Assembly (NCBI RefSeq): GCF_021228125.1
Contig: NZ_JAJQQS010000019.1
Coordinates: 62,001-126,000 of the forward strand
DNA length: 64,000 nucleotides
Reading direction: 5' to 3'
Origin: Streptomyces albireticuli
GTDB lineage: Bacteria; Actinomycetota; Actinomycetes; Streptomycetales; Streptomycetaceae
A program made the translations under genes and the position numbers. Of the stretch, positions 1 to 9,031 are shown piece after piece. The notes under the pieces were generated by a model. The model searched no databases. It had not been told where the DNA came from and saw nothing but the letters and a program-made list of their open reading frames with translations. The stretch's first letter is position 1. Each line of letters opens with the position of its first letter.

Positions 1-477
1 GTGCGGCCTTCGGCGTCAAGGCATTCTCTCCGGCTGGGAGCGGACGGAGTCGCACCGCTGGAACCGGGCATCGGCACCTCCCATGGGCTCCCGACGAGCC
101 TCCCCGCCGGTCCCCGGGTTACACCATGTGGCATATACAGCCTTATGTGATCACCCGAAACGAAGGGCCTGGGCCGCCCCTTGAAGGTGCGGGTGTGCTC
201 GCGGTGAGCGCCGTCCGCCGCCTTGGCGGCGCGCGTGCGTACCCCGGGCGGCGACCGCGAGACTCTCCCGGCGTACGCGGGCGTTCGCGTCGTCGTGCCC
301 GCGCCTTCGCCCGCTCCTTTCCGCGATCAACTACCGCTCGTTGCCCGCATATAGACGCCACAGCGGCGCAGACTCGCATGAGGCATGAACGCGGAGAGGA
401 AGCGCGACAAGTGAAGCCGGGACGCGTTCGGGCTTCGCCCGGCAGTCGGAGACCGCACGAGGAAATGAGGTGAGCAG
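1..477. other. Left-edge non-coding region
   Basis: No convincing gene is visible here. Reading frames exist on both strands, but they are proline- and arginine-rich with no recognisable domain. Positions 121-160 are unusually AT-rich for this DNA (several ATGTG and CATATA-like words), which suggests a promoter for the desaturase operon starting at 478. No clean -10/-35 pair or palindrome could be assigned. The left end may be downstream of a gene that lies outside the window. Confidence 0.4.
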
Positions 478-1416
478 GTGACTCCTGCTGCGGCTGAGAG
501 CGTGCTGCGGGAGCTTGAGCCCTCGGTGGAAAGGCTGCTGGAACGCCATCTCGCGGCCGCTCATGACTGGCTGCCGCACCAGTTCGTACCGTGGAGCGGG
601 GCACAGGACTTCGACGGGCCGCTGGAGGGCGCCGCCTGGCAGCCGGAACAGTCGGCTCTGTCGCCGGCCGTGCAGGACGCGCTGGTCATCAACCTTCTCA
701 CCGAGGACAACCTGCCCAGTTACCACTTCGAGATCGCGGTGCAGCTCGGGCGGGACGGGGCCTGGGGAGCGTGGAACCACAGATGGACGGCCGAGGAGGA
801 CCGGCACTCGGCCGTGCTGCGTGCCTTCGTCCACGCCCGCCGGGCGGTGGATCCCGTCGCCCTCGAACACCTACGGATCCGGCACATGGCGGCCGGGTGG
901 TCCCTCGGCTGCTCCACGGTGCTGCACGGCCTGGCGTACGCCACCGTCCAGGAGCTGGCGACCCGGCAGGCCCACCGGAACACCGGCGCGCTGTGCGGTG
1001 ACCGGCTGGGCGAGATGCTGATGACCAGGATCGCCGCCGACGAGAACCTGCACATGCTGTTCTACCGGGGGCTGTTCGCCGACGCGCTCCGGGCGTTTCC
1101 CGACGACGCCATGGTCGCCCTGGCGGATGTCCTGTGCGAGTTCCGGATGCCGGGGACCGGCATCCCCGGGTTCCGGGCGCGGGCCGTGCGCGTCGCCGCG
1201 GCCGGTATCTACAACCTGGACGTCCATCACGAGCACGTGGTGCAGCCGCTGCTGCGCGCCCTGTCGGTGATGACGGCGCCCGGCCTCGGCCCGGTCGGCG
1301 GACAGGCCCAGGAACGAATCGGCCTGTACGAGGAACGGTTGAAGGCACAGGCGGCCCGGGCCCGCGCGCTGTACGCACGTATGAACGCAAGCAGGACCCT
1401 CCCCCTGTCCCCGTGA
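478..1416 (+). CDS. Acyl-ACP desaturase (ferritin-like di-iron)
   Basis: A 312-residue soluble acyl-ACP desaturase, which would introduce a double bond into an ACP-bound fatty acyl chain using a di-iron centre, O2 and reduced ferredoxin. Ligand motifs are visible: E76 in TEDNLP, the ExxH of EEDRH (residues 106-110) and a second ExxH in DENLH (188-192). That pattern is the type II (plant stearoyl-ACP-like) family, not the membrane desaturases. The GTG start at 478 is preceded by GAGGTG at a good distance. It lies 19 bp before an ACP gene and the same operon has a KAS II, so a dedicated carrier-bound acyl substrate is likely. The position of the double bond cannot be predicted. Confidence 0.88.
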   Translation: MTPAAAESVLRELEPSVERLLERHLAAAHDWLPHQFVPWSGAQDFDGPLEGAAWQPEQSALSPAVQDALVINLLTEDNLPSYHFEIAVQLGRDGAWGAWNHRWTAEEDRHSAVLRAFVHARRAVDPVALEHLRIRHMAAGWSLGCSTVLHGLAYATVQELATRQAHRNTGALCGDRLGEMLMTRIAADENLHMLFYRGLFADALRAFPDDAMVALADVLCEFRMPGTGIPGFRARAVRVAAAGIYNLDVHHEHVVQPLLRALSVMTAPGLGPVGGQAQERIGLYEERLKAQAARARALYARMNASRTLPLSP

Positions 1417-1435
1417 GAGAACAGGAGCTGTCGTC

Positions 1436-1696
1436 ATGACGAACCCCATGGACCAGGTCGCGCTTCCCGAGAATTTCATCGCCCTGCTGACCGATCACCT
1501 GAGGATTCCGGTACCCGCCGACGGGCTCTCGGCCGCGACGACGCTGGAGAGCCTTGACATCGACTCGCTGGCCCTGATGGAACTCGTGGTCGCCGCCGAG
1601 GACGTGCTCGGCATCGTCCTGCCCGACAGTGCCCTGGACCTCTCCCCGGCCGCCACCCTCGGCGAGGCGGCGAAGGTGTTCGATGAGGCGACCTGA
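1436..1696 (+). CDS. Acyl carrier protein
   Basis: An 86-residue acidic acyl carrier protein. The phosphopantetheine attachment serine sits in DIDSLALME (about residues 40-48), which matches the DSL signature at the start of helix II. A discrete ACP between a desaturase and a ketosynthase suggests that it carries the acyl chain those two enzymes act on. The 3' end overlaps the next gene by 14 bp, so translation is probably coupled. It could equally serve the PKS genes 12 kb away; the sequence does not decide this. Confidence 0.88.
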   Translation: MTNPMDQVALPENFIALLTDHLRIPVPADGLSAATTLESLDIDSLALMELVVAAEDVLGIVLPDSALDLSPAATLGEAAKVFDEAT

Positions 1697-2906
1697 CATC
1701 GCGATCACCGGACTGGGCCTGGTGACTCCGGCGGGGCATACCGCCGAGGCGAACTGGGCCGCCCTGTGCCGGGGGAGCTCGGTCGCCGCCACCGACCCCC
1801 TTCTGGAGGGGCTGCCCGTCGATTTCTCCTGCCGGGTCAGGGACTTCGACGCCGAGGCGGAGCTCGGCCGGCTCGCACAGCGCCTGGACCCTTTCGCGCA
1901 GTTCGCACTGGTCGCCGCCCGGCAGGCGGTCCTCGACGCCGGCCTTGAGCCGCGCACCTGGCGAGGGGAACGGGTCGGGGTCGTCCTGGGCGTCGGCAGC
2001 ACCAGCATGAGTACCTACGAAACCGTCTTCCACCACCTCCACACAGGGCAGCCGGAGCGTGTCTCCCCGCTCGCGCTGCCACGCAGCCTGCCGAACATGG
2101 CGGCGGGGGAGGTGGCGCTCGACCTGGGAGCGCAAGGACCGAATTTCACCGTCTCCACGGCATGTGCCTCGGGTGCCACCGCGATCGGGGTCGCGCGGGA
2201 CCTGCTGCGCTCGGGCACGTGCGACATCGTGCTGACAGGCGGAGCCGAGGGGGCGCGGACCCGCATCTCCGCCGCCTGCTTCGCGCGGATGCGGGCGCTG
2301 TCCCGGCGCCGGGAACAGCCGGCGCTCGCCAGCCGTCCGTTCGACACGGCCCGCGACGGATTCGTCCTCGGCGAGGGCGCCGCCGTCCTGGTACTGGAAC
2401 GGCTGTCCACCGCGCGGGCCCGCCGGGCACCGGTGCAGGCCCTGCTGCGCGGCTACGGGGCCAGCGCCGACGCACACCACCCCATCTCCCCGCACCCCGA
2501 GGGCCGGGGCGTACTGCAGGCCATCGCCGCCGCCCTCAAGGACGGCGGATGCCGACCCGGCGACATCGGGCACATCAACGCGCACGGCACCTCCACCCCG
2601 AGGAACGACGCGCTGGAGGCGGCGGCCCTCTCACGGGCCTTCGGGGACCGCACACCACCGGTCACCGCCCCCAAAGGCATCATCGGCCATTCCCTCGGCG
2701 CGGCCGGTGCGATCGAGGCCGTCTACACCGTCCTCGCGCTCCGCCACCAGACGGTGCCTCCGGTGGCGAACTTCCAGGACCAGGACACGGGCCACGAGAT
2801 CGACATCGTCGCCGGGGAGCCGCGCCCCATCCGCGCGGACACCGCCCTGAGCTTCTCCTTCGGCTTCGGCGGGCAGAACGCGGTCCTGCTGCTCACGGCT
2901 CCCTGA
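1683..2906 (+). CDS. Beta-ketoacyl-ACP synthase II (KAS II / FabF-like)
   Basis: A 407-residue thiolase-fold condensing enzyme. The catalytic Cys is in the TACASG motif, and the two histidines of the Cys-His-His triad are in NAHGTST and IGHSLGAAG, so it is predicted to be active in decarboxylative condensation with malonyl-ACP. ATG at 1683 fits the family N-terminus (RRPDIAITGLGLVTP) and lies inside the ACP gene. As the third gene of the desaturase-ACP-KAS operon it could extend an unsaturated acyl-ACP. It might also be a specialised paralogue rather than the housekeeping FabF. Confidence 0.88.
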   Translation: MRRPDIAITGLGLVTPAGHTAEANWAALCRGSSVAATDPLLEGLPVDFSCRVRDFDAEAELGRLAQRLDPFAQFALVAARQAVLDAGLEPRTWRGERVGVVLGVGSTSMSTYETVFHHLHTGQPERVSPLALPRSLPNMAAGEVALDLGAQGPNFTVSTACASGATAIGVARDLLRSGTCDIVLTGGAEGARTRISAACFARMRALSRRREQPALASRPFDTARDGFVLGEGAAVLVLERLSTARARRAPVQALLRGYGASADAHHPISPHPEGRGVLQAIAAALKDGGCRPGDIGHINAHGTSTPRNDALEAAALSRAFGDRTPPVTAPKGIIGHSLGAAGAIEAVYTVLALRHQTVPPVANFQDQDTGHEIDIVAGEPRPIRADTALSFSFGFGGQNAVLLLTAP

Positions 2907-2983
2907 TGCCCGGAGCGGCAGGGGGAGAAGCCGACCCCTCCCCGCCCCCGCGCCCGCAAACGGCGTACCGCGCCCAGGCTCCG

Positions 2984-3023
2984 TAAAAACGACGTGCTGC
3001 CGACCGAGCGGTCCTGTTAGCAT
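2984..3023 (+). promoter_or_regulatory. Candidate WblC/WhiB7-type promoter for the ABC-F gene
   Basis: An AT tract TAAAAA (2984-2989) lies 4 bp upstream of a weak -35-like hexamer GTGCTG (2994-2999), followed after 18 bp by TAGCAT (3018-3023), which fits the TANNNT -10 consensus. WhiB7/WblC with the principal sigma factor is known to use an AT-rich tract just upstream of the -35 of antibiotic-responsive genes, ABC-F genes among them. The assignment rests on spacing and base composition only. Confidence 0.45.
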
Positions 3024-3061
3024 GCCGCGAGTATTGATCATGCGTTGAGGAGATGCAGGAC

Positions 3062-3091
3062 ATGGCGATGGACGACGACATCTCCGGGTGA
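3062..3091 (+). CDS. Leader peptide ORF (9 aa) of the ABC-F gene
   Basis: ATG at 3062 encodes the nine-residue peptide MAMDDDISG and stops with TGA at 3089-3091. A strong ribosome binding site GAGGAG (3047-3052) lies 9 bp upstream, better than that of many full genes in the window. It sits between the probable promoter and the ABC-F start in an otherwise untranslated 5' leader. Antibiotic-resistance ABC-F genes in actinobacteria and firmicutes are often controlled by drug stalling on such upstream ORFs, so an attenuation role is inferred. Confidence 0.6.
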   Translation: MAMDDDISG

Positions 3092-3172
3092 CTCCCCGGC
3101 TCCGACAGGCCACCGGCCGGTGCGCGGAAGCGCCGCCGTCGTGGCCTCGTTGTCGCATCCTCTCTTCCCTTG

Positions 3173-3206
3173 TCTGCTGCCGAGGCAGAAGTGTCATTCC
3201 TGCCTC
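3173..3206 (+). promoter_or_regulatory. Mutually exclusive hairpins ahead of the ABC-F start
   Basis: Two stems share the same central strand. TCTGC (3173-3177) can pair with GCAGA (3185-3189). Alternatively GAGGCAG (3182-3188) can pair perfectly with CTGCCTC (3200-3206). The second stem ends 21 bp before the ATG at 3228 and could occlude the ribosome binding site GAGGT or block transcription. Competing stems are what a leader-peptide attenuator needs. No clear U-tract follows, so translational rather than transcriptional control is possible. Confidence 0.45.
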
Positions 3207-3227
3207 CCTCCCCACGAGGTCATCTCC

Positions 3228-4862
3228 ATGTCCGGCGTTTCCGTCGTCTGCTCGAACCTGTCCTTCACCTGGCCCGACCGCACCCCCGTCTTCCAGGGCC
3301 TGTCCTTTACCCTCGGCTCCGGCCGCACCGGCCTCGTCGCACCCAACGGCACCGGCAAGAGCACGCTGCTCAAGCTCATCGCCGGTGAACTGCGGCCCGG
3401 CACCGGATCGGTCTCCGTGACCGGCACCCTCGGCTACCTCCCGCAGAGCCTCCCTCTGACCGGGGACCTCACCGTGGCCGAGGTGCTGGGCGTCGCCGCG
3501 ATCATCCGGGCCATCGACGCCGTCGAGTCCGGGGACGCCGACGAAAAGCACTTCACCACCATCGGCGACGACTGGGACGTCGAGGAACGCACCCGCGCCC
3601 AGCTGGACCGTCTCGGCCTGGCAGACCTCGCCCTGGACCGCACCCTGAGCACCCTCAGCGGCGGTCAGATCGTCTCCCTCGGCCTCGCCGCCCAGCTGCT
3701 GAAGCGGCCCGACGTGCTGCTGCTCGACGAGCCCACCAACAACCTCGACCTCGACGCCCGGCACAAGCTCTACGACGCGCTGGCGGACTTCCACGGCTGC
3801 CTGCTCCTGGTCAGCCACGACCGCGCCCTGCTCGACCGCATGGAACGCATCGCCGAACTCGACCGAGGCGAACTCCGCGTCCTCAGCGGGAACTTCACCG
3901 CCTACGAGGAGACCGTCCGCGCCGAGCAGGAGGTCGCCGAGAAGAACGTCCGCAACGCCGAACAGGAGCTGAAGCGGGAGAAGCGGGAGATGCAGCAGGC
4001 CCGCGAACGCGCCGAACGCCGGCAGAGCAACGCCGCCCGCAACCTGAAGAGCGCCGGACTGCCGCGCATCTTCGCCGGCAACATGAAGCGCGGCGCGCAG
4101 GAGTCCGCCGGACGGGCCGGTCAGATGCACGCCGGCCGGATCGACGAAGCGAAGGCCCGGCTGGACGAGGCCGGACGCGCACTGCGCGAGGAACAGCGCA
4201 TCACCCTGGACCTGCCCGCCACCAACGTCCCCACCGGACGCAACCTGTTCTCCGGCGAACAACTCCACATCCACCTCGGCGAAAAGAACGTCTTCGCCGG
4301 CCACGGCGTCGACCTGACGATCCGGGGACCGGAACGCATCGCGCTGACCGGCCCCAACGGCGCCGGGAAGAGCACCCTGCTCCGCCTGCTCGACGGCGAC
4401 CTGACCCCCGGGAACGGCGAGATCAAACGAGCCGACGGGCGCATCGCCTACCTCTCGCAGCGCCTCGATCTGCTGGACCCCGACCGCACGGTCGCCGAGA
4501 ACTTCGCCGACTACGCCCCGGAACGGCCGCAGGCGGAGCGGATGAACCTGCTCGCCCGCTTCCTCTTCCGCGGTGACCGCGCCCACCTGCCCGTCTCCGT
4601 ACTCTCCGGCGGCGAGCGGCTGCGCGCCACCCTGGCCTGCGTACTGTGCGCCGAACCGGCCCCGCACCTGCTGCTCCTGGACGAACCGACGAACAACCTC
4701 GACCTGGTCAGCACGGGCCAGTTGGAGGGCGCCCTGAACTCCTATCAGGGGGCCTTCGTGGTCGTCAGCCACGACGAGCGTTTCCTCCACAAGATCGGCG
4801 TGAACCGGTGGCTGAGGCTGTCCGACGGCCGGCTGACGGAGACCGGAGCCCCTGAGGTGTGA
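3228..4862 (+). CDS. ABC-F family ATPase (ribosome protection / translation factor)
   Basis: A 544-residue cytosolic protein with two ABC ATPase domains and no membrane segment. Domain 1 has Walker A GTGKST, signature LSGGQ and Walker B LLLDEPT; domain 2 has GPNGAGKST, LSGGERLR and LLLDEPT. A basic, charged coiled linker (about residues 225-320) joins them, as in ABC-F proteins that enter the ribosomal E site and dislodge antibiotics. ATG at 3228 is preceded by GAGGT. The long leader with an upstream ORF and hairpins supports antibiotic-inducible resistance. It is not coupled to the neighbouring genes, so its link to a nearby pathway is uncertain. Confidence 0.85.
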   Translation: MSGVSVVCSNLSFTWPDRTPVFQGLSFTLGSGRTGLVAPNGTGKSTLLKLIAGELRPGTGSVSVTGTLGYLPQSLPLTGDLTVAEVLGVAAIIRAIDAVESGDADEKHFTTIGDDWDVEERTRAQLDRLGLADLALDRTLSTLSGGQIVSLGLAAQLLKRPDVLLLDEPTNNLDLDARHKLYDALADFHGCLLLVSHDRALLDRMERIAELDRGELRVLSGNFTAYEETVRAEQEVAEKNVRNAEQELKREKREMQQARERAERRQSNAARNLKSAGLPRIFAGNMKRGAQESAGRAGQMHAGRIDEAKARLDEAGRALREEQRITLDLPATNVPTGRNLFSGEQLHIHLGEKNVFAGHGVDLTIRGPERIALTGPNGAGKSTLLRLLDGDLTPGNGEIKRADGRIAYLSQRLDLLDPDRTVAENFADYAPERPQAERMNLLARFLFRGDRAHLPVSVLSGGERLRATLACVLCAEPAPHLLLLDEPTNNLDLVSTGQLEGALNSYQGAFVVVSHDERFLHKIGVNRWLRLSDGRLTETGAPEV

Positions 4863-4974
4863 GCCGGCTGTTCCCCGGCGCCGCCGGGCCTGAGCCCCCG
4901 TCGAGAGTCCGTTGTCAGTGGTGACCCCTACCGTGGGGAGCACCCGATGACGGACTGTGATTTCAGGGGGAACC

Positions 4975-7900
4975 GTGCTGCTCAGCGAGCACACCGACGG
5001 CGCCGCGCCGCACGACGAGGACACGTTCACCATGCCCGGCGCGTGGCGGCGCGCGCTGCATCCCCGCAGAGGCGGCCTGTCCACACAGGTTCCCCCGGTC
5101 GCGGCGGACGCGGCCGAGCAGGCCGCGCGCCTGGCCGGGCGTGCCGCGGAGTGGACCGAGAAGGTCCTCGCCCACCCGCGGAGCGACCAGCGGCTCGTCG
5201 CCGCCGCGAGGGCTCGGCAAGAGGGTGACGCGAGCCCGCTGGGAGCCGCGGTCCTGGCCTTGGCCGACGGCGGGCGGGCGGTTCCGGCCGCGCTGCGGGC
5301 GGACGCCTGGGTGCGGGCCCATGGCCTGCCGTTCGCGGCCGAGGCCGTCGCGGAGCTCTTCGACCTCCATTTGGACTACGTCGAGGGCGAGCCCGGCAAC
5401 GGGGTCGCCGTCCGGTCGGAGCACGGGTCCTACGTCTCCCACATGTACCGGCCCGTCGCCGACCGCGTCCGAGCCCTGCTCGCGGTGGCGGACGAGGAGG
5501 CGTACGCGAGGACGGTGGCCGCGCTGGCCCCGCACCGGACGGGCACCCGGCGCCGCGCCGTCGTGTCGTATCTCGTGCCCGGCGAGGCCGAGTGGGTGGC
5601 CGAGTGCTGCGCGGACGAAGGCCCCGGCATCCGGGGCGACAACACCGTCATGCGCATGATGCTGTGCTCCGTCGCCACCGCCCAGCAGGTCACGCGACTG
5701 GGTGGGCGTGACGACTACATGTGGCAGGGCTGGGACCTCGCCACGATCGCCGGTCTCACGGAGGCCGTCGGCCCGGCGATCGCCCCGTTCCTCACACAGG
5801 ACCTGAACGCGGACCACGTCCTCAACGACACCCTCGAACTGCTCAGCGGCGCCCTGGCCGCGCTCCCGTCCGACGAGGCGTTCCGGGTCCTGCTGGCCAA
5901 GGCCGGGAACGCGTCCGTCCGCCCCGCGCTGCTCGACGCCGCGCTCCGGTACCCCGCGCGGGCCGTGAGGCTGCTCGGCGAGACATGCGCCGGACCCGAT
6001 GAACCGGCGCCGCTCGTAAGACAGATGTTCACGGCGCACATCCGATCTCACCGTGCGCTGGCCGTGTCCCTCCTGCCCGCGCTTCCCGAGCGGGTCGCGG
6101 CACTCGTCGCACCCCTCGCCCACGGAGACGACCTGCTGCCGGAGGCACCCGCCGACTCCGTTCCGGAACTGCTGACGAGCCCGCCGTGGGAGGCGGCGGG
6201 GCCGCGCAAGGCCACCCTGGTGAAGGTGCCGGCCCCGGACGGCGACCCGCGTATCGCCTGGCTTCCGGGAGAGCGCGAGACATGGGCGGCCACGGAGAGC
6301 TGGTGGACCGCACCGGCAGCCGAGGCCGAATGGGCGAGGCAGCCGAGCCCGGAAGCACTGCGGAGCGGGTCGCTCCTGACATCGCTGCACGCGGCGGGGT
6401 TGTTCATCCACCTCCCGGCGGAGACAGTGCTGCCCCTGCTGGAGGAGTGGGCGCCGGACGACCTGTGGGACGTCGAAGGCTCTTTCAGACCGGTCGTGGC
6501 CCGGTTCGGACCGGACGCGCTCGCACCGGTGTTCCACGCCGCTTCGAGGCAACCGGTCACCGCGGGGCCGCTGCTGCTCCCGTTCGTCGGCCTCGGCGTC
6601 GCCCGGCTCATGGCCGACTGGCTGATCCGGCTCAGGACGGCGTCGGCCGTCGCGCGCGCCTGGTTCCTGCGGCACGGCGCGGAGGCTGCCGCACTGCTGG
6701 TGCCGGACGCCGTGGGCAAGCCCGGTGCCGCCCGTCGCGGCGCCGAGCGGGCGCTGCGGCTGGTCGCCGCTGAGCACGGTGATCAGACCGTACGGGACGC
6801 CGCGGAGGCGTACGGCCCCGCGGTGGTGCGGGCCATCGGTGAGCTCCTCGAGGCGGACCCCTTGGTGAGCGCCCTGCCGGTGCGCCTGCCCGAGGTGCCC
6901 GGCTGGGCGGACCCGGCGGTCCTGCCGCAGATCATGCTGCGGAAGGGCGGCGCGCTGCCCGTGGAAGCGGTCCGGAACGCGGTCGTCATGCTGGCCGTCT
7001 CCGCGCCGGGCGAGATGTATCCCGGCCTCGCCGTACTCCAGGACTCCTGCGAGCCGGAGTCGCTGGCGGAGTTCGCGTGGGGCCTCTTCCAGCAGTGGCG
7101 CCTCCATGGAATGCCGGCGAAGGAGAATTGGGCGCTGCACGCGCTCGGGGTGCTCGGCGACGACGGAACCGTCCGTGGGCTCACCCCCGTGATCATGGCC
7201 TGGCCGGGCGAGAGCGCGCACCACAGCGCGGTCGCGGGCCTGGACGTCCTGGCCCGCATCGGCACGGACACCGCGCTGTCACACCTGACGCGCGTCGCCG
7301 ACCGGGTGAAGTTCAAGGCGCTCAAGGCCCGTGCCCAGCAGAAGATCGAGGAGGTGGCCGAGGAACTCGGGCTGACCCGTGACCGGCTGGCGGACCGTCT
7401 GGTGCCCACGCTCGACCTTGGCCCCATGGGCTCCACGGTCATCGACTACGGCGCCCGCCGGTTCACCGTCGGCTTCGACCAGCGGCTCCAGCCGTACGTC
7501 CGGGACGACGCGGGCAAGCTCCGCAAGGCACTGCCCGCCCCGGCCGCGCGGGACGACGCCGAACTGGCCGCGGCGGAGCGCAAGCGCTTCACTGCCCTGA
7601 AGAAGGAAGTACGGACCATCGCCTCCACGCAGGTGGGTCGCCTGGAGTCGGCGATGCTGACGGGGCGGACGTGGGAGGCGCCGGAGTTCGTGCGGTACCT
7701 GGTCCGGCACCCGTTGCTGGGTCTCCTGGTGCGGCGCCTGGTGTGGCAGGACGGAGCCGGTACGGCGTTCCGGGTGGACGAGGACGGCACGGCGCGCGAC
7801 CTCACCGGCCGTGAGGTGCGCCTGACCGAGTCGGCGACCGTACGGCTCCCGCATCCCTTGCACCTGGGCGAGGGTCTCGACGCCTGGGCGGCCCGCTTCG

Positions 7901-8316
7901 CGCACGCGGGGATCGGCCAGCCCTTCCCGCAACTCCACCGCGCGGTCCACCGCCTGACGGACGAGGAAGCGGGCGACTGGCGGCTCTTCCGCTTCGAGGG
8001 GCTCACCGTGCCCACGGGCAGGGTGCTCGGCCTGGAGCGGCACGGCTGGGAGAGGGGCGAGCCGATGGACGCGGGCGTCGAACGCTGGATCTCCAAGCGG
8101 CTGGGGGCGAACCGCTTCGCGGTCATAGCCCTGCGGGAGGGGATACCGGTGGGGCAGATCGACTCCGCCCCTGAACAGTTGCTGGAAACCGTCTGGCTCG
8201 ACACGAGGCCGGCCGATTACCTGCCGTTCCGCGAGTACGCGCTCCGGCTGGGGGAACTCGGCGCCGTCGAGGCGTCGGAACTCCTGTCCGACCTCACGGA
8301 GCTGACGGCGATGTGA
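4975..8316 (+). CDS. DUF4132 domain-containing protein
   Basis: A large (about 1,113-residue) cytosolic protein. The C-terminal 250 residues match the DUF4132 family seen in MolR-like proteins: the stretch from DEDGTARDLTGREV through LPHPLHLGEGLDAW and PFPQLHRAVH is characteristic. The N-terminal two thirds are Ala/Leu/Arg-rich helical repeats resembling HEAT-type solenoids. GTG at 4975 is preferred over an in-frame GTG at 4957 because AGGGGGAA lies directly before it. The gene stands alone and is followed by a clear hairpin. The molecular function of DUF4132 proteins is unknown to me, and no catalytic motif is visible. Confidence 0.75.
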   Translation: MLLSEHTDGAAPHDEDTFTMPGAWRRALHPRRGGLSTQVPPVAADAAEQAARLAGRAAEWTEKVLAHPRSDQRLVAAARARQEGDASPLGAAVLALADGGRAVPAALRADAWVRAHGLPFAAEAVAELFDLHLDYVEGEPGNGVAVRSEHGSYVSHMYRPVADRVRALLAVADEEAYARTVAALAPHRTGTRRRAVVSYLVPGEAEWVAECCADEGPGIRGDNTVMRMMLCSVATAQQVTRLGGRDDYMWQGWDLATIAGLTEAVGPAIAPFLTQDLNADHVLNDTLELLSGALAALPSDEAFRVLLAKAGNASVRPALLDAALRYPARAVRLLGETCAGPDEPAPLVRQMFTAHIRSHRALAVSLLPALPERVAALVAPLAHGDDLLPEAPADSVPELLTSPPWEAAGPRKATLVKVPAPDGDPRIAWLPGERETWAATESWWTAPAAEAEWARQPSPEALRSGSLLTSLHAAGLFIHLPAETVLPLLEEWAPDDLWDVEGSFRPVVARFGPDALAPVFHAASRQPVTAGPLLLPFVGLGVARLMADWLIRLRTASAVARAWFLRHGAEAAALLVPDAVGKPGAARRGAERALRLVAAEHGDQTVRDAAEAYGPAVVRAIGELLEADPLVSALPVRLPEVPGWADPAVLPQIMLRKGGALPVEAVRNAVVMLAVSAPGEMYPGLAVLQDSCEPESLAEFAWGLFQQWRLHGMPAKENWALHALGVLGDDGTVRGLTPVIMAWPGESAHHSAVAGLDVLARIGTDTALSHLTRVADRVKFKALKARAQQKIEEVAEELGLTRDRLADRLVPTLDLGPMGSTVIDYGARRFTVGFDQRLQPYVRDDAGKLRKALPAPAARDDAELAAAERKRFTALKKEVRTIASTQVGRLESAMLTGRTWEAPEFVRYLVRHPLLGLLVRRLVWQDGAGTAFRVDEDGTARDLTGREVRLTESATVRLPHPLHLGEGLDAWAARFAHAGIGQPFPQLHRAVHRLTDEEAGDWRLFRFEGLTVPTGRVLGLERHGWERGEPMDAGVERWISKRLGANRFAVIALREGIPVGQIDSAPEQLLETVWLDTRPADYLPFREYALRLGELGAVEASELLSDLTELTAM

Positions 8317-8322
8317 GGCCAG

Positions 8323-8345
8323 GGGCTCCGCCGTCGGCGGAGCCC
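8323..8345 (+). terminator. Terminator after DUF4132 gene
   Basis: A perfect 10-bp stem, GGGCTCCGCC / GGCGGAGCCC, with a 3-nt loop starts 7 bp after the stop codon. It lies between convergent genes and may serve both. As is usual in Streptomyces, there is no U-tract. Confidence 0.7.
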
Positions 8346-8383
8346 GCGGGAGGGGCTGACACGGCATCCGGCCGTGGTCGGCC

Positions 8384-8986
8384 TCACCCCTCCAGGTCGG
8401 AACGGCCCTCCTGGACCAGGGGAGTGGTGGCCCAGCCGTGTTCCAGGAGGGCGAACACATCGCGCAGGGTGCGGGCAGGGTCTTCGCTCGCCCGGGCGAG
8501 GCCGGGGGCTTCCAGGGCGAAGCGTGCCAGGCTGGTGACGGCCGGGTCTTCCGGGGTGAGCCCGGTGGCCTCGGCGAGGGTGGCGGCCAGCGTCTTCTCG
8601 TGGCGCGACCACATGCGCCGGGCGTAGTCCCGCAGCGCGGGGGTGGATTCGACGAGGATGAAAGTGGGGTCGTCGGTCCGCACGGCGCTACGGGTGAGCA
8701 CCATGTGGTCGCGCAGGGCGTGTAGTACGGGCTGGCCGGGGGCCCGGTCGCGAACGGCGGCGACCAGAGCGCTCTCGATGTCCGCGTCCAGGTCGAAGAC
8801 GAGGGCTTCCTTGCTGGGGAAGTGCTTGAACAGCGTGCTCAGCGAGACATCGGCCGCCTCCGCCACCTCGCGCACACCGACGTCGTCGAAGCCGCGCTCG
8901 GTGAACAGCCGCACCGCGGCATCCGTCAGAGCCTGCCTCGTCTGAGCCTTCTTGCGCTCGCGGCGTCCTGCCGTCGTCCCGACCAT
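8384..8986 (-). CDS. TetR-family transcriptional regulator
   Basis: A 200-residue TetR repressor. The N-terminal helix-turn-helix is clear (GVREVAEAADVSLSTLFKHF, about residues 37-56), after a basic arm RRERKKAQTR. The C-terminal ligand domain (residues 75-195) is helical and not assignable to a known ligand class. It is transcribed divergently from an FAD monooxygenase gene, the common arrangement in which a TetR represses its neighbour until a small aromatic or drug-like substrate binds. The shared 227-bp region contains a short inverted repeat that could be its operator. Confidence 0.9.
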   Translation of the reverse strand: MVGTTAGRRERKKAQTRQALTDAAVRLFTERGFDDVGVREVAEAADVSLSTLFKHFPSKEALVFDLDADIESALVAAVRDRAPGQPVLHALRDHMVLTRSAVRTDDPTFILVESTPALRDYARRMWSRHEKTLAATLAEATGLTPEDPAVTSLARFALEAPGLARASEDPARTLRDVFALLEHGWATTPLVQEGRSDLEG

Positions 8987-9015
8987 GCCCCCACCTTACC
9001 CCCGTGAAGGGATTC

Positions 9016-9031
9016 GATAGCAAAGGCGATC
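9016..9031. promoter_or_regulatory. Candidate TetR operator
   Basis: Imperfect inverted repeat GATAGC-AAAG-GCGATC, with one mismatch between half-sites, flanked by direct GATTC repeats. It lies 30 bp upstream of the TetR start and in the promoter region of the divergent monooxygenase. Weak but well placed. Confidence 0.35.

Noticed and set aside
126..473. Possible small gene upstream of the desaturase
   Set aside because: Arg/Pro-rich with no ribosome binding site and no similarity pattern; AT-rich patch better explained as promoter.
2631..5084. Very long antisense reading frame (over 800 codons) opposite the KAS II and ABC-F genes
   Set aside because: It is a GC-skew artefact: stops are rare opposite codons ending in G or C. 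It has no domain and lies across two well-supported genes and a gap.
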